Shown here: piece after piece, positions 25,122-34,717 of the stretch | Layout: each line of letters starts with the position of its first letter | Numbering within the stretch: the first letter of the stretch is position 1 | Source of the DNA: Nocardioides marmoriginsengisoli | Lineage (GTDB): Bacteria; Actinomycetota; Actinomycetes; Propionibacteriales; Nocardioidaceae | DNA: 64,000 bases | Assembly: GCF_003725695.1 (NCBI RefSeq) | Contig: NZ_RJSE01000008.1 | Coordinates: 329,271-393,270 of the forward strand | Direction of reading: 5' to 3' | Notes under the pieces: generated by a model | Databases searched by the model: none | Told to the model about the DNA's origin: nothing | The model's input: only the letters and a program-made list of their open reading frames with translations | Program-made: the position numbers and the translations under genes

Positions 25122-28100
25122 ATGCGTAGGTCCAGGTTGTTCATTTCTCTCGTCGCAGTGGTGAGCATGGGTGCCGCCACCTTCATCAACCCGAGCGCCG
25201 CGGTGGCGGACGAGCCGAAGGCCCCGAGCCTGTCGGCCCCGTTGTCGACGTGCGCCAATCCGCCGGACGACCCGGACGCGACCACGGCCAACGCCGAGCG
25301 CTTCGTGGACCTCTGGTTGCCGCGGATCAAGAACAAGGACTGGCTCGACGCCTTCATCGCCAAGAAGACGGTGCCGGACGACGTCAAGGCCGAGGGCTTC
25401 CACGCGATGAGCGGCCCGGTCCAGATGTGGCTGAGCTCCTGCCTGCTCCAGGGCATGCTCAAGGTCGCTGACGAGACCGTGTCGGTCAAGAAGACCAACG
25501 AGTACCTGGCCGGCCTCTCCACGATCATCTTCGGCAAGGCGCAGCTCGCCAAGATGAAGGAGGAGCTGAACTCGAACGCGAAGCCCGACACCACCAAGAC
25601 GCTGCCGCTGAAGAAGGACCAGACCGCCGAGGCGCTCAAGGACATGGTCGAGGACACCTCCTCCGAGCCGAGCCTGACCACGGCCCAGTTGCCCAAGGCG
25701 GACGTCACCGTCCCGAGCACCACGACCTCGAAGGACCTCACCGGCCAGGTCACCCCGAAGCTGCAGAAGCTGATGGACGCCCCTGACGTGGTCCCGACCA
25801 CCTCGGAGGCGCAGGAGGCCCAGGCCCCGAGCCTGGTGCCCACCGGCCTCGAGCCGAACCCGATCACCCAGATCCCGCTGGTGCCGCTGGTGCTCAAGGC
25901 GGTCAACGAGGTGCTCAAGCTGGTCGCCCAGATCCAGGGCCTGCTGTTCACGCTCCCCGTCGTCAACATCCTCGCCTCGGCGTTCTACAAGATCTGCGCC
26001 GAGTCGGCCACGATGCCGTTGTCCTGCAGCATCTCGCTGCCGATCGGCGTGCCGATCCCGGCCGACGTGACCGGTGACAACGTCCCCGACGTCCTGGGCG
26101 CGCTGTTCCCGGTGACGAACCTCGTCGACGTCGGCGCCAAGTTCCAGGTGACCCGGCTGCACAGCGCTCCGCTGCCGGCCCACGTCTTCGCCGTCTACGA
26201 CACCCCGCTGGTCAAGAAGCGCGTCGAGATCGGCTTCGACGGCCGGGCCTCGTCGCTGGCGTGGAACCAGGGCGCGCTGTTCTCGGTGAAGAACGTCTTC
26301 AAGGCGCTCACCGGTGATGTCCAGGTCGGCGCGGTCGTCACCGCTGCCCAGCCGGGCGCGACCGAGGCACTGACCTTCGCGGTCAAGGACCTCGTCGGCG
26401 GCTCCATCGGGGTCCCGCCCTCGGAGGAGAACCCGATGGGCGGCTCGATCCAGATGAACCCGTTCCCGGAGAAGTTCACCGTGAACGCGCGTCTGACGCA
26501 CACGGCCGCCAAGGATCAGGACACCTTCAACGTCGAGTCGACCACCCCGACGCGGGTGGACGCGATCATCGACCAGAGGACCACGACCACCACGCCGAAG
26601 AGCAACCGCCGGTTCACGGCGACGGTCGACAAGCTGCCGAACTCGGTGACCGTCGACCTGGTCCGCAACGGCGAGAAGCAGAGCATCGACTACACCGGAA
26701 GCGCACCGATCGACCTGGTCCGCGCCAGCGACACCGCGATTCCGGACGTCAGCCACCCGGACTCGTTCACGGAGAGCATCTACGAGGTCAAGGGCGTGCC
26801 GACGAAGGTCCACGTCGACCTGACCGGTGGCGAGGACATCCTCTACACCGCGAACGCGAAGGTGCCCGAGGTCTCGTTCTCGACGACGACCAAGGAGGAC
26901 GGTGACCTCAAGCAGCGGATCACGGCGAAGGCGCACCAGATCCCCAAGTCGGTGCACGTCCTCAACAACATGACACCCGACCAGACCGCGCTCACCTACG
27001 ACGCGGACTCCAACCTGGCCGACGTCGAGTTCACGATGTTCGACCGTGACAACGACAAGACGGACATCCGGGCCAAGGCGACGGACATCCCGACCCACAT
27101 GGAGTTCAGCCAGGTCAAGGCCACCGGGGTCTTCGACTTCTCGGCCAACGCCGGCATCGGTCTGATCGAGGCCACCCTGACCCAGAACGACGGCCTGCTG
27201 CTGCCGATGCCGGGTCAGGACCACGCCACGGTCTACAAGCGCGGCAACAAGCTCGGGGCGGACTTCCGGCTCACCGGGTTCAAGTCGGCGCACTTCGACG
27301 GCTCCGAGGACACCACGGTGGCTCTCGGGCTGAGTCCGGGCGGTCAGACGTTCGACGCGGTCGCCGACATGGACGACGAGCTCCCGAACGGCATGAACGT
27401 GCTCGCGACGGCCCACATCGGGGCGTTGCCGGCGAACATGCAGGTCACCTTCGACCCGGACAACGGTGCGGCGACCTACGCCGCGTCCAGCGTGATCCCG
27501 CTGCTCGAGGCGAGCTTCACCGACCGGGCCACCCAGATGTTCGGGAACGCGAAGCTGATCGATCTGCCCAAGAACATCGGGCTGACCTTCAACACCACCG
27601 GCGAGGTCCCCGCGGTCACCTACGACGCGGACTCCCGCCTGGGATCGATCGAGGTGAACTACTCGGAGAAGCCGGGCGGCCTCGCGATCCACGGTCTGAT
27701 CAGCGACCTGCCGAAGTACATGAAGATCGGCGGGATCGACCCGATCGAGTTCGACGCACGCAACTCCTCGGCCGGTGCCAAGGGTGAGTCGTTCCTCGGT
27801 CAGGTGTTCTTCCAGTACGCCACGGACGGCGTCTTCGCCAGCCCGCCGACGTCGGACGACCACGTGTACCTGGACACCGACGAGGTGGACTCCACCCACG
27901 CCGAGCTCCAGTACACCGGCCTGAAGTACCTCGGCGTCGACACCAGCAACGAGGAGCTGCACGCCAAGATCCAGAACACCTCGCCGCGACTGCTGCGGGC
28001 GTACCTGACCACGCCGAACCTGAGCCTGACCGGGTTCATCGACAAGGTGCCCGCGACGATCGAGCTCGCGCAGGTCGGCAACCTGGTCTCGTACGACGCC

Positions 28101-30245
28101 AGCTCGTCGATCGACGAGATCTCGACCAACCTGGAGCGCGCCAACGGCGACGCCGTCGCGGTCCAGATCAAGGACGTGCCGAGCAGCATCGACCTGCTGT
28201 TCGACGGCGCGGCCTCGAAGCTGGTCTGGGACTCCTCGTCGCCGACCGGACTGGTCTCGGCGGCGGCGCACCTGACGCCGGACACGATCGGCGGGACCCG
28301 GAACTTCGACGCCGGCCTGACGATCACCGACATCCCGGTGCACTGGGACGCCAGCTGGGCGAACGGCAACGTGCTCTTCCAGGCGCCCGCTCCGGGCATC
28401 GGGTCGATCGCTGCCCAGGTCACCAACCACGGCACCTACCACGTGCTCTCCGGTGACCACCTCAGTGCGTTCTACGACCAGCCCTCGGGCGACCTGGACG
28501 CCAGCCTCAAGATCAGCAACCTGCGCAAGGCCGGCTTCACCAAGCTGACCAACGCCAACGGCGGCGGATTCGTGGCTGACCTCAACATGGGCAACCAGGG
28601 CGACTTCAAGTTCGCGGCCGACGTCACCCTGACGGCGTCCAAGCTCAAGGCGACCGGTGAGTTCAACCACCTGCCGTCGACCATCAACCTGAAGAGCGAC
28701 GGCGGCCGGATCACCTACGACGGCAACAGCAACCCCGACCTCACGGTCTCGGTCGAAGCCGGTACGGCGGCCGCCCTGGCCGCCACGCCGACCCCGCCGC
28801 TCGTGCACGGTGTCTCGGTGCGTGACGGTGCCAGCGGTTCGGACAAGGCGGTCAAGGCCAAGCTCTACCTGACCGGTCTGCCGAACCACCTGGACCTGAA
28901 CTCGCCGGCCGGCACCTACCAGGTCGACGGGTACCACCCGACCAACGGGACGCTGACCGTCGACGCCAAGCTGAACGCCCTGGCGCCGCAGCCGCTGACG
29001 CTGCTGCTCACCCAGGGAGTGCCGACGGCGACCCCGGTCAACTTCAAGTTCGGGCCGTTCCTCTCGTCCACCGCGGGCGACGGAACGCACAACCTGAGCC
29101 TGAACTACACCGCGAACCAGGAGCTCGGTGCCCTGGACGCGGAGGTGACCTACGGCAACACCGACGATGCCCGTCTGCAGATCAGCTCGATCCCGGCCTC
29201 GATCGCGGTGAACGCCGGCTTCGGCGCTGACACCAAGACCGTCGGGATCACGATGAGCCAGGGCATCGACCAGATCGTCGCGTCGTACAAGCACGTCGGC
29301 GAGACCGATCTGGCGGCCCGGGTCCAGCTGGACGACGTGCCGTCGGCGGTGAACATCAACATCGGCAAGGACTCCGGATCCGGAGACGGCGCCGACGTCG
29401 ACGCGCCGGTGTTCACGATGAACACGAGTGCGCCGGGGATGGACATCAGCGCCTACGCCACGGCGGCGATCACCAGCCCGGTGGACGCCAACGCGGCCGT
29501 CTCCCTCGGGGTCACCAACCTCGGTTCGACGGTCACCGGCGACCTGACCGGGAACGTCCTGCACATCACCTCGGCACCCGCCACGGAGGCGTTCTCGCTC
29601 CAGGCGGCCGGCCGGGTGCAGAAGACGATCGACCTCGGGTTCGACGGCGGCATCTTCCAGAACACCGGAACCCTGGGCGCCGACCTCAAGATCAACAAGG
29701 TGACCGTCGGGCTGAACGACTTCTCCGACGTGAACCTGAGGCTGGGCTTCACCACCGGTCTGGACGGCACCTTCAGCTCGTTCACGTTCGGTCAGGAGAG
29801 CAACCTGACGATCGACATCGAGGACCACTTCTCGGTCTACATCGACTGGCCGGACCCGTTCGGCTCGGACACGATCGACCTGATCACCATCCCGCACCAG
29901 GTGATCCCGCTCGGCAACGTGGTCCCGAAGTGGCACATCAACTCGAACACGTTCGGGGAGATGTTCGACATCCCGTTCTTCTTCTTCCTGATCGGTGAGT
30001 GCAACGTGCAGTTCGACGCCCGACCGGCACCGGGCTTCACCACGGCCGGGAGCACGTTCACCCTGCCGGCGCCGCCGGACGACGGGAGCCACACGCCGGC
30101 CTGGCTGCTCACGCCGGACATCCACCTGCTGGGTCTCTCGATCCCCGACTTCGGACTCGACATCATCGCGTTCTTCATGTCGCCGTACGGCAAGGGGATC
30201 AATGCCCATCCCGAGTGCGAGCTGTACGACCTGAATCCGTTCTAG
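25122..30245 (+). CDS. giant secreted repeat protein, unknown function
   Basis: A 1707-residue exported protein. The signal peptide is residues 1-29 (MRRSRLFISLVAVVSMGAAT, cleavage near AAVADEP). Residues 30-240 are polar and Lys/Thr-rich with two cysteines. Residues about 245-310 are hydrophobic with paired cysteines (FYKICAES and LSCSIS). From about 430 to 1470 it is built of a repeat of about 49 residues with the core pattern: beta-strand, [LIV]P.s[VIM].[VL], a loop, [TV]YDA.S.[IL]..[IV]. No membrane anchor or sorting signal is present; the end is PECELYDLNPF. I do not recognise the family. A surface or extracellular beta-rich structural or lipid-binding role is possible but only speculation. 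The upstream in-frame ATG at 24984 is rejected because it would bury the signal peptide. Confidence 0.88.
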   Translation: MRRSRLFISLVAVVSMGAATFINPSAAVADEPKAPSLSAPLSTCANPPDDPDATTANAERFVDLWLPRIKNKDWLDAFIAKKTVPDDVKAEGFHAMSGPVQMWLSSCLLQGMLKVADETVSVKKTNEYLAGLSTIIFGKAQLAKMKEELNSNAKPDTTKTLPLKKDQTAEALKDMVEDTSSEPSLTTAQLPKADVTVPSTTTSKDLTGQVTPKLQKLMDAPDVVPTTSEAQEAQAPSLVPTGLEPNPITQIPLVPLVLKAVNEVLKLVAQIQGLLFTLPVVNILASAFYKICAESATMPLSCSISLPIGVPIPADVTGDNVPDVLGALFPVTNLVDVGAKFQVTRLHSAPLPAHVFAVYDTPLVKKRVEIGFDGRASSLAWNQGALFSVKNVFKALTGDVQVGAVVTAAQPGATEALTFAVKDLVGGSIGVPPSEENPMGGSIQMNPFPEKFTVNARLTHTAAKDQDTFNVESTTPTRVDAIIDQRTTTTTPKSNRRFTATVDKLPNSVTVDLVRNGEKQSIDYTGSAPIDLVRASDTAIPDVSHPDSFTESIYEVKGVPTKVHVDLTGGEDILYTANAKVPEVSFSTTTKEDGDLKQRITAKAHQIPKSVHVLNNMTPDQTALTYDADSNLADVEFTMFDRDNDKTDIRAKATDIPTHMEFSQVKATGVFDFSANAGIGLIEATLTQNDGLLLPMPGQDHATVYKRGNKLGADFRLTGFKSAHFDGSEDTTVALGLSPGGQTFDAVADMDDELPNGMNVLATAHIGALPANMQVTFDPDNGAATYAASSVIPLLEASFTDRATQMFGNAKLIDLPKNIGLTFNTTGEVPAVTYDADSRLGSIEVNYSEKPGGLAIHGLISDLPKYMKIGGIDPIEFDARNSSAGAKGESFLGQVFFQYATDGVFASPPTSDDHVYLDTDEVDSTHAELQYTGLKYLGVDTSNEELHAKIQNTSPRLLRAYLTTPNLSLTGFIDKVPATIELAQVGNLVSYDASSSIDEISTNLERANGDAVAVQIKDVPSSIDLLFDGAASKLVWDSSSPTGLVSAAAHLTPDTIGGTRNFDAGLTITDIPVHWDASWANGNVLFQAPAPGIGSIAAQVTNHGTYHVLSGDHLSAFYDQPSGDLDASLKISNLRKAGFTKLTNANGGGFVADLNMGNQGDFKFAADVTLTASKLKATGEFNHLPSTINLKSDGGRITYDGNSNPDLTVSVEAGTAAALAATPTPPLVHGVSVRDGASGSDKAVKAKLYLTGLPNHLDLNSPAGTYQVDGYHPTNGTLTVDAKLNALAPQPLTLLLTQGVPTATPVNFKFGPFLSSTAGDGTHNLSLNYTANQELGALDAEVTYGNTDDARLQISSIPASIAVNAGFGADTKTVGITMSQGIDQIVASYKHVGETDLAARVQLDDVPSAVNINIGKDSGSGDGADVDAPVFTMNTSAPGMDISAYATAAITSPVDANAAVSLGVTNLGSTVTGDLTGNVLHITSAPATEAFSLQAAGRVQKTIDLGFDGGIFQNTGTLGADLKINKVTVGLNDFSDVNLRLGFTTGLDGTFSSFTFGQESNLTIDIEDHFSVYIDWPDPFGSDTIDLITIPHQVIPLGNVVPKWHINSNTFGEMFDIPFFFFLIGECNVQFDARPAPGFTTAGSTFTLPAPPDDGSHTPAWLLTPDIHLLGLSIPDFGLDIIAFFMSPYGKGINAHPECELYDLNPF
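26600..29400 (+). repeat. array of about 18 degenerate 49-residue protein repeats
   Basis: Marking the LP-type turn of each unit gives residues near 505, 559, 607, 656, 720, 769, 815, 863, 934, 976, 1019, 1071, 1134, 1184, 1253, 1287, 1357 and 1406. Most steps are 42-54 residues, often 48-50; a few of 63-71 reflect insertions and one is 34. Example cores: KLPNSVTVDL, QIPKSVHVL, DLPKNIGLTF, DVPSSIDLLF, HLPSTINL, SIPASIAV, DVPSAVNI. DNA identity between units is low, so the array is old rather than a recent tandem duplication. Confidence 0.7.
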
Positions 30246-30251
30246 GAACGT

Positions 30252-30289
30252 CGGTGGCACGGGCGCGGCTCACCCCGCCCGTGCCACCG
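30252..30289. terminator. 14-bp perfect stem-loop, bidirectional terminator
   Basis: CGGTGGCACGGGCG and CGCCCGTGCCACCG pair perfectly around a 10-nt loop. It fills the gap between the convergent giant-protein gene (stop 30245) and the lipoprotein gene (stop 30308), so it can end both transcripts. Confidence 0.85.
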
Positions 30290-30307
30290 GTCAGGCCTGC
30301 CTCGGAA

Positions 30308-31423
30308 CTACCAGACCGACAGCTCGGCGCTGAGGCTCTGGTCGACACCGGAGGGGGAGCGCAGTCGGACGTACCGTGCCCGCTGCCCGCCCGGTACGTC
30401 GAGCGCGACCGCGAACCCCGAGTTGGTGGCGACGGTCCGGTAGGTCCGGCCGTCGTCGGAGAGCTCGACCAGCACCTGCCCGGAGAAGCCGCGGGCCACC
30501 ACGAGGTCGACCGGCCGCACCGACCCGAGGTCGACGACCGCGCCGGTGACGACGCCGCCCTTCCCGCGGAGCCGGGCGGGCTGGTCCAGATTGCCGTCGG
30601 TGGCACCGCAGCGGGAGAACGCGCCGTCCTTGGCGGGCGCCGTACCGGTCACGGCGGCGCAGCGGCGGCCGCGGGAGAGCGGCGTACCGGAGGTCGCCCG
30701 GACGGGGATCCTGGCCGACAGGTAGTGCCCGCGGACGTCGGCGGCGCCGCTGCTCCCGGACAACGAGGCGTCGGCACCGGCGGCCACCGAGCCTCTCTGG
30801 TCCTCGAGGATCCGGGCGTCGACGGTCCCCGAGGTTCCGGAGACCGGCTGCGTCCAGAGCGCGGACTGACCCTTCGCCTCGAACAGCCGGGCCGAGTACG
30901 TCGGCTTCCTGCCCGCGGCGGCGGGGAGTGCCGCGAAGGAGAGCCGGATGTCCCCGCCGCCCTGGCTGACCCGCGGCGAGGCGTTCCAGAGCCGGGCGTC
31001 CGGGAGGTCGACCTCGCCCTCCTTCGCGATGAAGGAGACCGTCGTACTGCTCCGGCGGTTCGCGAAGACCACGTTGATCGTGGACGCCGTTCCCAGCGTC
31101 CCCTGGGTGTCGGAGCCCTTGAGGTCGAACGCGTAGCGGCCGTCGGCGTCGGTGGTCGCGGTGCGGGCCTTGCGGCAGATCGCCGGGGCGTCGGGGACCA
31201 GGCAGATGGTCGCCAGCGTGCCGACCGCGAGGATCGATCCGAAGACGACCTCGCCGATGTCGGCCTGCTTGAAGAGCAGCACCTTGGTCTTCGCCAGCGG
31301 CTTGCCGGCGGCGTCGAGGGCCCGGCCCGAGATCCGGACCGACTGGTCCGGATCGACGGTGCTGAACGAGCAGCCGGTGGCCGCCAGAGAGAGCGTGGCC
31401 AACAGTGCCGGCACCCTGCGCAT
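30308..31423 (-). CDS. lipoprotein with carboxypeptidase-regulatory-like and discoidin-like domains
   Basis: A 371-residue lipoprotein: signal peptide with lipobox AATGC at Cys18. Residues about 30-125 form a CarboxypepD-regulatory-like beta-sandwich (VRISGRALDAAGKPLAKTKV, TTDADGRYAFDL). The C-terminal 120 residues look like an F5/8-type C (discoidin-like) domain: VVDLGSVRPVDLVVARG, VELSDDGRTYRTVAT, RARYVRLRSP. It is probably attached to the outer face of the membrane, binding carbohydrate or another surface ligand. It is convergent with the giant secreted protein. Confidence 0.75.
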   Translation of the reverse strand: MRRVPALLATLSLAATGCSFSTVDPDQSVRISGRALDAAGKPLAKTKVLLFKQADIGEVVFGSILAVGTLATICLVPDAPAICRKARTATTDADGRYAFDLKGSDTQGTLGTASTINVVFANRRSSTTVSFIAKEGEVDLPDARLWNASPRVSQGGGDIRLSFAALPAAAGRKPTYSARLFEAKGQSALWTQPVSGTSGTVDARILEDQRGSVAAGADASLSGSSGAADVRGHYLSARIPVRATSGTPLSRGRRCAAVTGTAPAKDGAFSRCGATDGNLDQPARLRGKGGVVTGAVVDLGSVRPVDLVVARGFSGQVLVELSDDGRTYRTVATNSGFAVALDVPGGQRARYVRLRSPSGVDQSLSAELSVW

Positions 31424-31468
31424 GACTGTTAACTTAGACCAACAGGTGTCTGCTGAGGAGTGGTGAAG

Positions 31469-31927
31469 GTGCGAGTTCGCGAAGGAATTCTGGTGCTGGC
31501 CCTGGCCGCGGCGCTCACGGCCTGCGGTGGAGGCGACGGCGACAAGGACAAGAGCAAGGACGCCGGCTCCGATCCGTCCAGGATCAGCAGCCCGACGGCA
31601 TCGCTGACCGAGATCGCGGTCGACTGCGGCAAGTTCAACGACACCGCCAAGAAGATCGTCGATGCCCAGACGAAGATGTTCACCGGCAGCGAGAGCGACG
31701 TCGAGGACGCCGTGAAGGTGCTGGACGCTCAGCTGGACGCGCTGAAGGACGGCGCCCCGGACGACGTCAAGGACGCGCTGGACAACTTGTCAGCCGCGTT
31801 CGCCGACATCGTCGAGCTCCGCAAGAACCCGAACGGCGAGGCGCAGACCCGGCTCGCGACCCTGGGCCAGAAGCTCGCGGCCGACGGTCAGAAGATCTCG
31901 GCGTACATCATCTCCAAGTGCAGCTGA
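31469..31927 (+). CDS. small lipoprotein with helical domain, unknown function
   Basis: A 152-residue lipoprotein. The signal peptide ends in the lipobox LTACGGG, followed by a charged, Lys/Asp-rich linker. The rest is predicted helical (VDAQTKMFTGSESDVEDAV, LDALKDGAPDDVKDAL), with cysteines at AVDCGKF and the terminal SKCS that could pair. I chose the GTG at 31469 because AGGAG lies 8 nt upstream; GTGs at 31460 and 31463 are possible. Family not recognised. Confidence 0.7.
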   Translation: MRVREGILVLALAAALTACGGGDGDKDKSKDAGSDPSRISSPTASLTEIAVDCGKFNDTAKKIVDAQTKMFTGSESDVEDAVKVLDAQLDALKDGAPDDVKDALDNLSAAFADIVELRKNPNGEAQTRLATLGQKLAADGQKISAYIISKCS

Positions 31928-31934
31928 CGCTCCG

Positions 31935-32894
31935 TCAGCCCTGAGCCTTGTCGGCGGTACGCCGGATCACGTCGACGAAGGTCTCGTGCAGCGGGACCGG
32001 GAGGTCGTGCCCCATCCCCGGGATCAGCAGCAGGTGCGCTCCCGGGATCGCCTGAGCGGTGGCGCGCCCGCCGCTGGGGTGCACCATCCGGTCGTCCATG
32101 CCGTGGATCACGGCGGCCGGCACCCGCACCGACCCCAGCGCCCGACCGCGGTCGGGCTGGGTCAGCACCGCCATCATCTGGCGCATCGTCCCGGCCGCGT
32201 TGATCCCGCGCTCGAAGGTCTCCTCGGCCCGGGCCCGGGAGGCCGCCTCGGGCTCCGGGTAGCCCGGTGAGCCGATCAGCCCGCCCATCGTGCGGGCCGC
32301 CGCGACGTACCCCTCCTTTGTGGTGGCCCGCGGGCCGAGCAGCATCGGCAGGATCCGCGGGTCCTGCCAGCCGGCGGTACGGCGGCCGGTGGTCGACATG
32401 ATCGAGACCAGGCTGCGCACCCGCGACGCCCCGGAGTTCCGGCCCTCCGCGATCGCCATGCTCTGCACGATCATCCCGCCCATGGAGACGCCGACGACGT
32501 GCGCCGAGTCGATCCCCAGGTGGTCCAGCAGCCCGAACGCGTCCTCGGCCAGGTCGGCGATCGCGTACGGCGCGTCGGCCTTGCGGCCGAGGAACGCGCG
32601 GATCAGCATCGACCGGGTGATCCGGGCGGTGCCGCTGCTGGACCGGGCGGCGTCGCGGTTGTCGTACCGGATCACGTAGAAGCCCTGCCGTGCGAGCAAG
32701 GTGCAGAGCGCGGGGTCCCACCAGGTCATCGGCGCCCCGAGTCCCATCACCAGCAGCAGCGGCTCGGCATCGGGGTCGCCGTACGTCTGGTAGCAGAGCT
32801 CGACGTCGGCGCTGACCGGAGCGAAGAGCTCACTGCTGACGGCGACGACCTCGGGATCGGTCACGGCGGTACGGCGGGCGCGGATACGGGGCAT
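31935..32894 (-). CDS. alpha/beta-hydrolase
   Basis: A 319-residue serine hydrolase. The nucleophile elbow is GVSMGG, the oxyanion segment is VMGLGAPMTWWDP, the acid is probably in IHGMDDRMVHP, and the catalytic His is in IPGMGHDLP. It resembles the haloalkane-dehalogenase/esterase-like hydrolases common in actinobacteria; substrate unknown. It lies convergent to the small lipoprotein gene with a 7-nt gap. Confidence 0.85.
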   Translation of the reverse strand: MPRIRARRTAVTDPEVVAVSSELFAPVSADVELCYQTYGDPDAEPLLLVMGLGAPMTWWDPALCTLLARQGFYVIRYDNRDAARSSSGTARITRSMLIRAFLGRKADAPYAIADLAEDAFGLLDHLGIDSAHVVGVSMGGMIVQSMAIAEGRNSGASRVRSLVSIMSTTGRRTAGWQDPRILPMLLGPRATTKEGYVAAARTMGGLIGSPGYPEPEAASRARAEETFERGINAAGTMRQMMAVLTQPDRGRALGSVRVPAAVIHGMDDRMVHPSGGRATAQAIPGAHLLLIPGMGHDLPVPLHETFVDVIRRTADKAQG

Positions 32895-32979
32895 CCCCCT
32901 ATTTCAGCATCTCCGACTCACGTTGCGAAATCAGTTGAGTTCCGTAAGTAGAACCCCGGTTTCCGTTACGTTCGGCAGC

Positions 32980-33858
32980 GTGAACTCACCGATGGGCGAC
33001 TTTCTCAAGCCCGAAGGCTTTGCCGGGCCGCAGGGTCTGCGCGCGCTCACCCGGGAGGGAAGCGTGCTGGGCGAGGCCGGCCGGTTCGTACGGCGGGCCG
33101 CCTCGGACCGCATCTCCCGGTCCGCACTGCCCTACGCGAGCCACCACCGCCCCGCCGCCGCCGAGCCGGTCCTGCTGATCCCGGGGTTCATGGCGGGGGA
33201 CGCCACCCTGGCGCCGATGGCCCTGATGCTCCGCGGTGCCGGCTACCGGACCTACCGCGCGCACATCCACGTGAATGCGGGGTGCACCCGCGAGGCTGCT
33301 GACCGGCTCGAGCGCCGGATCGAGGCGATCGCGGAGCAGCGCGGCCGCAAGGTGAGCATCGTCGGGCACAGCCTCGGCGGGATGCTGGCACGCGCCCTCG
33401 CCGGCCGTCGCCCTGACCTGATCCACGGCATCGTGTCGATGGGTAGTCCGATGCTGGCACCCGGTGCCGTCCACGAGGTTCTCGCCCGGGACGCCGAGAT
33501 GCTGACCCGGCTCACCCGGGCCGGGCTCGGCGGCCTGATGAGCGAGGACTGCATCGCCGGCGAGTGCGCCCGGTCCAGCTTCGAGGAGACGCACGCCCCG
33601 CTCGACCCCGAGATCGGGTTCACCGCGATCTACTCCCGACGCGACGGCATCGTCGACTGGCGGGCCTGCATCGACCCGGTCGCGATCCCTGTCGAGGTGA
33701 CCGCGAGCCACGTCGGGATGGCCCTGGACCCGCTGGTCTTCGACGCGGTGCGCGCCGCGCTGGAGGGCCAGCTCGCCGTCAGGACGGCGCGGAGCCGGGC
33801 CACCCGGGAGACAGCTCGGAGCGAAGCGGCGCTGCTGCGCCCGGTCGCGCACAGCTGA
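32980..33858 (+). CDS. alpha/beta-hydrolase (lipase-like)
   Basis: A 292-residue hydrolase with the motif VLLIPGFMAGDATL (oxyanion region) and the elbow VGHSLGG, the form found in triacylglycerol lipases and PGAP1-like esterases. SRRDGIVDW and SHVGM supply the probable Asp and His. No signal peptide. GTG 32980 is chosen; ATG 32992 is possible and neither has a convincing ribosome binding site. Its last 80 nt overlap the 3' end of the PfkB gene on the opposite strand. Confidence 0.82.
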   Translation: MNSPMGDFLKPEGFAGPQGLRALTREGSVLGEAGRFVRRAASDRISRSALPYASHHRPAAAEPVLLIPGFMAGDATLAPMALMLRGAGYRTYRAHIHVNAGCTREAADRLERRIEAIAEQRGRKVSIVGHSLGGMLARALAGRRPDLIHGIVSMGSPMLAPGAVHEVLARDAEMLTRLTRAGLGGLMSEDCIAGECARSSFEETHAPLDPEIGFTAIYSRRDGIVDWRACIDPVAIPVEVTASHVGMALDPLVFDAVRAALEGQLAVRTARSRATRETARSEAALLRPVAHS

Positions 33859-34708
33859 GCCCGGCCGCCTCGACCGCGGCACCGAGCAGCGCCGTCAGGC
33901 GCTCGTCGTCGCGCGGCAGCCCGGGACCGTAGTTCCCGAGCGAGTCCGACTCCAGCAGCACGGTGAGCACCGCGGCCATGAACGCGTCCCCGGCTCCGAC
34001 GGTGTCGGCCACCTCCACCACGATCCCGCCGACCGAGACCTCGCTGCTCGCGGTGAACGCCGTCGCCCCGTCCGCGCCGCGGGTCAGGATCACCAGCTCG
34101 GTGCGGTCGCCGGTGAGCAGCGACCGGGCGATGTCGTCGGGGTCCGCGCCCGGGTGCAGCAGCTCGATGTCCTGCTCGCTCAGCTTCACCAGGTTGGCCC
34201 GGTCCGCGAGCGACTCGATGTCGCCCCAGGCCTGGTCGTGGTCGTGCTCGGTGAGGTGGCCGGCGCGGACGTTCGGGTCGTAGCTGACGAAGACGTCCAG
34301 CGCCCAGGCCTGCTCGACCAGGTCGAGGACGCTGTCCCGGCCCGGTTCCAGGACGGTCCCCAGCGAGCCGACGTGCAGGGCGTCGCAGTGCGGCAGCTCC
34401 TCGTGCGGCAGGTTCCAGGTGAGGTCGACGGTGAAGATCGGGTCACCGTCGTCGACGAGCACGGTCGCCGTCGGGGTCCGGCCGTCCGCGGTCGGCACGG
34501 CGACGTACTCGACCTCGCTCTCCTGGAGGTGGCGGACCACCGTCGCGGCGCGTTCGTCAGCGCCGATCTCGGTGATCAGCAGGGTGGGAGTTTCCAGCCG
34601 TGCCAGGGCCACGGCCACGTTCAGCGGCGAGCCGCCGACCGTCTCGGCGGCGGCGCCGTCAGCGGTGCTGCTCAGGTCGACCAGTGACTCGCCGACGACG
34701 ACGATCAC
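33779..34708 (-). CDS. PfkB-family sugar kinase (fructokinase-like)
   Basis: A 309-residue ribokinase-fold kinase. The N-terminal VVVGESLVDL and GGSPLNVAVALARL motif (substrate site) and the C-terminal DTVGAGDAFMAAVL (anion hole with catalytic Asp) are intact. Fructokinase is the most likely activity, but PfkB substrates are hard to call from sequence. It ends in an extra 28-residue Pro/Gly/Ser-rich tail that lies in the 80-nt antiparallel overlap with the upstream hydrolase gene. It follows glpX by 9 nt and is probably co-transcribed with it. Confidence 0.88.
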   Translation of the reverse strand: MIVVVGESLVDLSSTADGAAAETVGGSPLNVAVALARLETPTLLITEIGADERAATVVRHLQESEVEYVAVPTADGRTPTATVLVDDGDPIFTVDLTWNLPHEELPHCDALHVGSLGTVLEPGRDSVLDLVEQAWALDVFVSYDPNVRAGHLTEHDHDQAWGDIESLADRANLVKLSEQDIELLHPGADPDDIARSLLTGDRTELVILTRGADGATAFTASSEVSVGGIVVEVADTVGAGDAFMAAVLTVLLESDSLGNYGPGLPRDDERLTALLGAAVEAAGLSCARPGAAAPLRSELSPGWPGSAPS

Positions 34709-34717
34709 TCCGGCGGC

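Noticed and set aside
25029-30260. A 1743-codon open frame on the minus strand opposite the giant secreted protein
   Set aside because: It mirrors the plus-strand gene almost end to end, is extremely rich in Arg, Val, Asp and Gly as expected for the complement of GC-rich codons, and has no domain or signal. The plus-strand protein has a signal peptide and repeats. The minus frame is an artefact of codon bias.
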